64,000 bases of DNA, taken from positions 19,380,092 to 19,444,091 of the forward strand of contig OY726578.1 in NCBI GenBank assembly GCA_963383645.1, given 5' to 3'. Below the pieces are notes generated by a model. It was given only the letters and a program-made list of their open reading frames with translations. It did not search any database and was not told where the DNA came from. Shown one piece after another: positions 57,947-64,000 of the stretch. The DNA is from Muscardinus avellanarius (taxonomy: Eukaryota; Chordata; Mammalia; Rodentia; Gliridae). Positions within the stretch are counted from its first letter, which is position 1, and every line of letters begins with the position of its first letter. The position numbers and the translations under genes were made by a program.

Positions 57947-58414
57947 GTAACCCAGTCTTAGGAGAACGCACCCCTCTCTGGAGAAGGGCGGGTCTGTCCA
58001 GGCCGGTCCTGCCTTGAAGCATGGACATTGGACAGAAGCCTCGATATGAGTTTTGGGGGGAACGAACCCCATCCTGACTGGAGCAGCTGTGTAACGCACG
58101 ACCCCGAGCATCGTGACCTGAAAGGACGCCTGTTATACATTTCCAGGTTTTGGGGGGATCGGGAGTGGGTACGGGCGTGGCATTTGGGGTGCCCCGCACA
58201 GGGACTCCCGGGACTGTGGTCGGGGCTCCGGGCTGCGTCCTCCTTGGGAGGCCCCGGGGAAGCGGCCGTGAGGAGGAACAGTGTGGCCAGGGGCCTGGGC
58301 TTTGGGCCGCTGCGGGGCATTGCTGGGCAAATCGCTGCGCCTCTCTGAACTTCAGTTCCCTTAAGCTGCAAGCTGAAGGTGGGCCAGTCCCATAAAAGAA
58401 CCAAGAGGGCTAGG
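57947..58414. other. Unique sequence
   Basis: No repeat or gene was recognised. Confidence 0.4.
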
Positions 58415-58637
58415 TTTTTGTTTTTTTTTTTTTTTTTCCGGGTCTGGGTATGGAACCCAGGGGCATTTGACCTCTGAGCTACACCCCCTGCCCTATTTTT
58501 TATTCTTTATTTTGAAACCGGGTCTCACTGAGTTGCAGAGGTCCTCACTAAGTAGCTGAGGCTGTCCGCGAACCGGGATCCTCCAGGTCTCAGCCTCCCG
58601 AATGCTGGGATGACAAGCATGCCCACCATGCCTGGCG
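58415..58637 (-). mobile_element. A-type B1-ID SINE
   Basis: A full - strand copy. GAGGGCTAGGTTT stands before it and GAGGGCTATGTTT after it. The 13-bp pair with one mismatch is probably the target-site duplication. Confidence 0.93.
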
Positions 58638-59104
58638 AGGGCTATGTTTGTAAAGCGTTTCTGAGCCTTAAGTGTCCAGCACCCAGGAGGTGCTTAATAA
58701 ACTATGCGTACAAAACTTGATATTCCAGGTCGGTTGCTTAGCCTGGAGAGGGGAGGCCATCTCATTGACCGAACCTTATGGGCCAAAGGACTGAACATCC
58801 TGGTGCCTCAGTTTCCCCACTTGTGCGATGAAGGGTCTGGACTTGTGGTCCCTCCTATGACTGCTGGGGCTGGCTTCACGGGCTCCGCGCAGGGAGCCCA
58901 GAGGGGCTGGCGGGGGCAGGCCAGGCAAGACACAGGGTGATCCCCATAGAAGTAAGGGGTAGAGGGCAGAGAAAGTCGCTCAGCAGGAGGCAGCCCCCCC
59001 TGTGTCCCCGCCTCTCCTGGGGGGAGCACGGAAGAACAGTCAGTCAAAAAGGTAGGCACAAAGACAGACAGCGCATAGCTCTTTCTTCTTAAAAAGATTC
59101 AGAA
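58638..59104. other. Unique sequence with MIR remnants
   Basis: CACCCAGGAGGTGCTTAATA (about 58680) is a MIR tail, and GCCTCAGTTTCCCCACTTGT (about 58805) a MIR core piece, both on the + strand. Confidence 0.5.
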
Positions 59105-59263
59105 AAAGCCGGCATGGTGGCGCACGCTTGTCATCCCAGCATTCGGGAGGCTTAGACAGGAGGATCGCGGTTCAGGGACAGCCTCAGCTACTTAGGCCCT
59201 CCGCAACTCAGTGAGACCCTGTAGCTTGGAGGTAGAATGCCCCTGGGTTCCATCCCCAGTACA

Positions 59264-59305
<42 letters not shown>

Positions 59306-59306
59306 T
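59105..59306 (+). mobile_element. A-type SINE with linker deletion and (AAT)n tail
   Basis: The A-rich linker and the first part of the ID half are missing: GAGACCCTG runs straight into TAGCTTGGAGG. The tail is (AAT)n at 59263-59306. Confidence 0.9.
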
Positions 59307-59938
59307 AAGAAAGGCTTCCTGAGTGAGGCTGGCTTTTCCTAGCTGACAGGGGCCGGGAGGCACCTCCTGTGTCTCTTCCTGCAGGGTGCCAGGCTTGCCC
59401 CCACCAGCCCCCTGCCCTCCAATCGGGCTGTCCAGGTGGGGGGGCCTGTATGCATGGCCTTTGTCCCTCCCAGGGGCTGGGGGAGTCTGACACCAGGGAA
59501 TGTGAGCCCCCAGGAGCACATTCCTTTGCACAGAGCCTCCGGAGACCCCCGCTGGGCGCCCAGCACCCCCACCTGCCAGGCCTTTGTCCCAGTGAGGGAC
59601 CCTCAGGAGCAGAGTCCTCAGAAGACAAAGAGCTCATTGAGGGCCTGTGGGGGAGGGGAGCGGCGGCCCAGTGACTGACAGGAGGCAGGAGGCAGGAGGC
59701 AGGAGGCAGGCCCAGCCCTGCGCAGTGCGCGCACACGCCTCTGGGGGCCTGAGGACTTCTCCTGGGGTGCCTTGGTTTACCACCATGAGCTGAGCGATGG
59801 TGGGCACTGTGTCCACTGTGGCAGGGGCCGTGACTGTTACCCCTGTCTTACTGGCAGTGCTGGGCTGAATGAGGTTGGCATGGATCCCGACCGCACCAGT
59901 TGCCCTGGAAGCCCCCAGGCCTGTCTACAGACCTGGGC
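59307..59938. other. Unique sequence with small VNTR
   Basis: A 7-bp unit (AGGAGGC) is repeated about four times at 59679-59711. No gene is seen. Confidence 0.5.
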
Positions 59939-60358
59939 TTTTTTTTTTTTTGTACTGGGGATTGAAACCAGTAGCATTCTAAGTCTGAGCTACACCCCCA
60001 GCCCTATTTTATCTTTAATTTTTATTTTTATTTTTTGGTGGTACTGGGGTTCCTGGAAGCCCTTCTACCTCCGGGCTACACTTCCAGACCTATTTTATAT
60101 TTTTTAGTTATTTGGAAACAGGGTCTCTTAAGCCAGCAAGACTTACTAAGAGCCTGCGCGATCCTCCTGTGTCCGCCTCCCAAGCGCGGGGATTACAAGC
60201 GTGCGCCACCACGCCTGGCTTATCTTTAATTTTGAAACAGGGTCTCACTAAATTGCAGAGGGCGTCACTCAGTTGCTGAGGCTGGCTTCAAACCTGCGAT
60301 CCTCCTGTCTCAGCCTCCCAAGTCCTGGGATTACAGGCCTCCTCCAGCATGCCCGGCC
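59939..60358 (-). mobile_element. A-type SINE interrupted by a B-type SINE with 14-bp TSD
   Basis: The outer ID half (59952-60008) and outer 7SL half (60221-60358) flank a complete B-type copy. TTATCTTTAATTTT is found at 60009-60022 and 60220-60233, in the host linker. Confidence 0.93.
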
Positions 60359-60392
60359 ATGTGTGGAGTTTTGGAGAATTTAGAAAGGTGGG

Positions 60393-60675
60393 TGAGCCGG
60401 GCGTGGTGGCGCACGCTTGTCATCCCCGTGCTTGGGAGGCGGAGACAGGAGGATCACGCAAGTTCGAAGCCAGCCTTGCTGGCTTAAGAGACCCTGTTTC
60501 CAAATAAAAATATAAAAATAGGTCTGGGAGTGTAGCCCGGAGGTAGAAGGGTTTCCAGGAAACCCAGTACCACACACACACACAAAAAAAAGAATAAAAA
60601 ATTAGGGCTGGGGGTGTCACTCAGAGGTAGAATGCCCCTGGGTTCCATCTCCAGTACTGAAAAAAAAAAAAAAAT
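60393..60675 (+). mobile_element. B-type SINE followed by an ID half
   Basis: A complete B-type copy (60393-60580) with a CA/A-rich tail abuts an A-type ID half (60603-60660) with its own poly-A. The 7SL half of the second is missing. Confidence 0.9.
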
Positions 60676-60845
60676 CATAACTCACTGGAATACATCTGTT
60701 CAGTAGGACCAGTAGAGCCGTCCATGCATGGGTGTTCGTGGCCTCTCTGTCTTGACCCGTTAGGGTTTGGGATCGCTCCTGGTGGGGCTGAATACCACCT
60801 TCCACCTTTTCCTGCTATAATTTATTCTTTCATTCAGCAAGCTTT

Positions 60846-61030
60846 TGGGGGAGGTATTGGGGGACTGAACCTGGGGGTGTTCTGCCTCCAAGTTACACCC
60901 CAGCCCTTTGGAGTCTTTATTTCCAGTCTCTGAGGGTTTCATTAAACTGCTAAGGCTGGCCTCAAACCTGTGATCCTCCTATCTCAGTCTCCCCAGTATT
61001 GAGATTACAGGCATGCACCACCAGGCCTGT
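60846..61030 (-). mobile_element. Older B1-ID SINE
   Basis: The ID half (60855-60906) and 7SL half to 61030 are diverged but complete in order. Confidence 0.85.
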
Positions 61031-61233
61031 GGCTTTAAAGGAGTGAGCAGGGAGGACACAGGGCAGACGTGAAGCTCCAGTGCCCACCCTCCCTGGGCTC
61101 CCTCTCCAGCTCCTCCCCAGCCAGGGCCCCCAGGCCTGGGCCACAGTGTGCAGAGGTGGCCCGGACCTCTGCCAGGCTTTGTTTCCAGAAAGGACGCAAG
61201 GAGAGAGCCCTGTTGGGGACACTGAGGCTCACA

Positions 61234-61458
61234 GCTGGCTCAGTGGCGCACACTTGTCATCCCAGTACTTGAAAGGCTGAAAAAGGAGGATCACGGTTTT
61301 GAGGCCAGCCTTAGCAACTTAGTGGGCTTCTCAGCAGCCTAGCAATACACTGTTTCAAAACAAAAACTAAAAGGGCCGGGGCTTCAGCTAGGAGGTAGAA
61401 CACCCCTGGGCTCCAGCCTCAGTAAATAAATAAATAGATAAATAAATAAATAAATAAA
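61234..61458 (+). mobile_element. Older B1-ID SINE with (AAAT)n tail
   Basis: A 7SL half missing its first bases, an ID half (about 61370-61420) and an (AAAT)n tail at 61421-61458. Confidence 0.87.
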
Positions 61459-62074
61459 AAGTGTGTGGATCTGGCAGAGAGAGCCCAGGTCAGCTGTGCA
61501 GGGCTCAGGATAGGAAGGGCCCCCAGAGGTCCTCTTGTCTCAACCAGCCATTGTATAGTCCAGGAAGCCCAGTCCTCCAAAGACGGGAAGGGGTGGGGTC
61601 GGGATTTGAACTAGGAAGGTCTGCTTCAGAGAAGAAATGACGTAACTTTAGCCATGAGAAAGGCCCGTCTCCTAAAAGTGTGGGGTGGGGGGACGGGGTT
61701 AGAATCTTGACTTTCCCCAGGGAGACAGCGGTTTTCCTTCCAACCCTCTTGCAACTTTAGGTAGACTCCTGTTGGTGGGGATGTGTCTTTAACACCCCTC
61801 TCCTCCCCTCAGCTGCTGCATCCAGTCCATTCTGGGTTCTGGATTACAGTCCTGGAGACAGAGGGAGGCGTGGGAAGCGTAGTGGGGAGGGGAGTGGGGC
61901 AGGGCTGGAGGGGCACAGGGCCCGGGAAGGGCCGGCTTTGAGCAGGAGTGTGGTGTGGAGGAGGTGAGCGAGCGGCCAGGAGAAAGGTGGCTTGTCCAGA
62001 GCTCGGTGATCCCACCTGCAGGAGGACGGTGACTCGGTGAAGGCACCAGCCCTGGCCGGAGGATGGCGCTTCGT
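61459..62074. other. Unique sequence before the minisatellite
   Basis: A reverse MIR-like piece lies near 61540-61625 (GGGATTTGAACTAGGAAGG). No gene is seen. Confidence 0.45.
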
Positions 62075-64000
62075 CCGGAGATGGGGATGGTGGGGATGGT
62101 GGCGGTCGGTGGTGGTGTTAGTGATGGTGGCAGTGATGATGGGAATATTGATGGTGATGCTGGTGGTGGTGGTGATGGTGATGGAGATGATGAAGGTTCT
62201 GGTGATGGTGATGGTGATGGTGGTGATGGGGATGGGGATGGTGGTGATGGGGATGGTGGTGATGGTGATGGTGATGGTGATGGTGATGATGGTGATGGTG
62301 GTGATGGGATGGTGATGATGGTGATGGTGGTGATGGGGATGGGAATGATGGGGATGGGGATGGGGATGGTGATGATGGGGATGGGGATGGGATGGTGGTG
62401 ATGGTGATGGTGGTGATGGGATGGTGGTGATGGTGATGGTGGTGATGGGGATGGTGATGATAGGGATGGGGATGGGGATGGTGATGATGGGGATGGGGAT
62501 GGGATGGTGGTGATGGTGATGGTGGTGATGGGATGGTGGTGATGGTGATGGTGGTGATGGGGATGGTGATGATGGGGATGGGGATGGGATGGTGGTGATG
62601 GTGATGGTGGTGATGGGATGGTGGTGATGGTGATGGTGGTGATGGGGATGGTGATGATGGGGATGGGGATGGGATGGTGGTGATGGTGATGGTGGTGATG
62701 GGATGGTGGTGATGGGGATGGGGATGGGATGGTGGTGATGGGGATGGTGGTGATGGGATGGTGGTGATGGGATGGTGGTGATGGGGATGGTGGTGATGGG
62801 ATGGTGGTGATGGGGATGGGGATGGGATGGTGGTGATGGTGATGGTGGTGATGGGATGGTGGTGATGGTGATGGTGGTGATGGGATGGTGGTGATGGGGA
62901 TGGGGATGGGATGGTGGTGATGGGGATGGGGATGGGATGGTGGTGATGAGGATGGGGATGGGATGGTGATGATGGGGATGGGGATGGGGATGGGATGGTG
63001 GGGATGGGGATGGGGATGGGATGGTGGTGATGGGGATGGGGATGGGATGGTGGTGATGGGGATGGGGATGGGGATGGGATGGTGGTGATGGGGATGGGGA
63101 TGGGATGGTGGTGATGGGGATGGGGATGGGATGGTGGTGATGGGGATGGGGATGGGATGGTGGTGATGGGGATGGGGATGGGATGGTGGTAATGGGGATG
63201 GGGATGGGATGGTGGTGATGGGGATGGGATGGTGGTGATGGGGATGGGGATGGGATGGTGGTGATGGGGATGGGGATGGGGATGGGATGGTGGTGATGGG
63301 GATGGGGATGGGATGGTGGTGATGGGGATGGGGATGGGATGGTGGTGATGGGGATGGGGATGGGATGGTGATGATGGGGATGGGGATGAGATGGTGATGA
63401 TGGGGATGGGGATGGGGATGGGATGGTGGTGATGGGGATGGGGATGGGATGGTGATGATGGGGATGGGGATGGGATGGTGATGATGGGGATGGGGATGGG
63501 GACGGGGATGGGATGGTGGTGATGGTGATGGTGATGGGGATGGGATGGTGGTGATGGGGATGGGGATGGGATGGTGGTGATGGGGATGGGGATGAGATGG
63601 TGATGATGGGGATGGGGATGGGGATGGGATGGTGGTGATGGGGATGGGGATGGGATGGTGGTGATGGGGATGGGGATGGGATGGTGGTGATGGGGATGGG
63701 GATGGGATGGTGGTGATGGGGATGGGGATGGGATGGTGGTGATGGGGATGGGGATGGGATGGTGGTGATGGGGATGGGGATGGGATGGTGGTGATGGTGA
63801 TGGTGGTGATGGGATGGTGGTGATGGTGATGGTGGTGATGGGATGGTGGTGATGGGGATGGGGATGGGATGGTGGTGATGGGGATGGGGATGGGATGGTG
63901 GTGATGAGGATGGGGATGGGATGGTGATGATGGGGATGGGGATGGGGATGGGATGGTGGTGATGGGGATGGGGATGGGGATGGGATGGTGGTGATGGGGA
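62075..64000. repeat. GATGGG/GATGGT minisatellite, open at window edge
   Basis: The array starts as diverged GAT-GGT/GGN triplets (62075-62200). It becomes an increasingly regular minisatellite whose commonest unit is 26 bp: GGTGGT, then GATGGG three times, then AT. Variant units have two or four GATGGG blocks, or GATGGTGATGG. The array continues past the last base, so its length is unknown. Long Val/Met/Gly or Gly/Asp frames within it are repeat artefacts. Confidence 0.97.

Noticed and set aside
62037..62401. Val/Met/Gly-rich and Gly/Asp-rich frames at the start of the minisatellite
   Set aside because: They are translations of GATGGT/GATGGG repeats and are lost when the unit becomes 26 bp.

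Overview
This is mammalian nuclear DNA. It holds one recognisable protein-coding gene, MN1 (MN1 proto-oncogene, transcriptional regulator), in full on the + strand. Nearly all of the rest is non-coding and full of short retroposons. The common repeat is a two-part SINE with a 7SL/B1-like left half and an ID (tRNA-Ala-like) right half. Such B1-ID dimers are a rodent feature, known for example from squirrel-related lineages and dormice. I saw no mouse/rat B2 elements. I infer a rodent outside the mouse/rat family and cannot name the species.

Layout. 1-6540 is 5' flank, with nested SINEs in the first 2.3 kb, a cluster of four CAGGTG E-boxes near 3.0 kb and a palindromic X-box near 3.8 kb. 6541-7700 is an AT-rich, SINE-free approach to the gene. 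A large CpG island (about 7790-12450) holds the probable promoter, a leader with several short upstream ORFs, and exon 1 (CDS 8669-12449, 1260 codons plus one base). A 37.9-kb phase-1 intron (12450-50331) starts with a 7-kb SINE-free, AT-rich stretch that is probably rich in regulatory DNA, then alternates SINE clusters with unique sequence. Exon 2 (CDS 50332-50513) encodes the last 60 residues. A 2.4-kb 3' UTR follows, with an AATAAA at 52878-52883. The joined CDS gives a 1320-residue protein, the length I recall for human MN1.

52.9-62 kb is 3' flank with more nested SINEs, two MaLR-type LTR fragments and remnants of older repeats (MIR, L2). From about 62,075 to the window edge, and presumably beyond, lies a minisatellite of GAT-GGG/GAT-GGT type with a common 26-bp unit and a strongly G-rich + strand.

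The window does not show an undescribed gene system. The observations most worth a second look are: two SINE subfamilies whose nesting gives their relative age and whose insertions favour the A-rich linker of older copies, four of them with target-site duplications readable by eye; the uORF-rich MN1 leader; an unusual MN1 splice donor (GTATAT) with an 82-codon read-through ORF that would replace the conserved C-terminus; two Pumilio motifs in the 3' UTR; two palindromic X-boxes; and the G-rich terminal minisatellite. Boundaries of repeats and regulatory regions were set by eye and are approximate.
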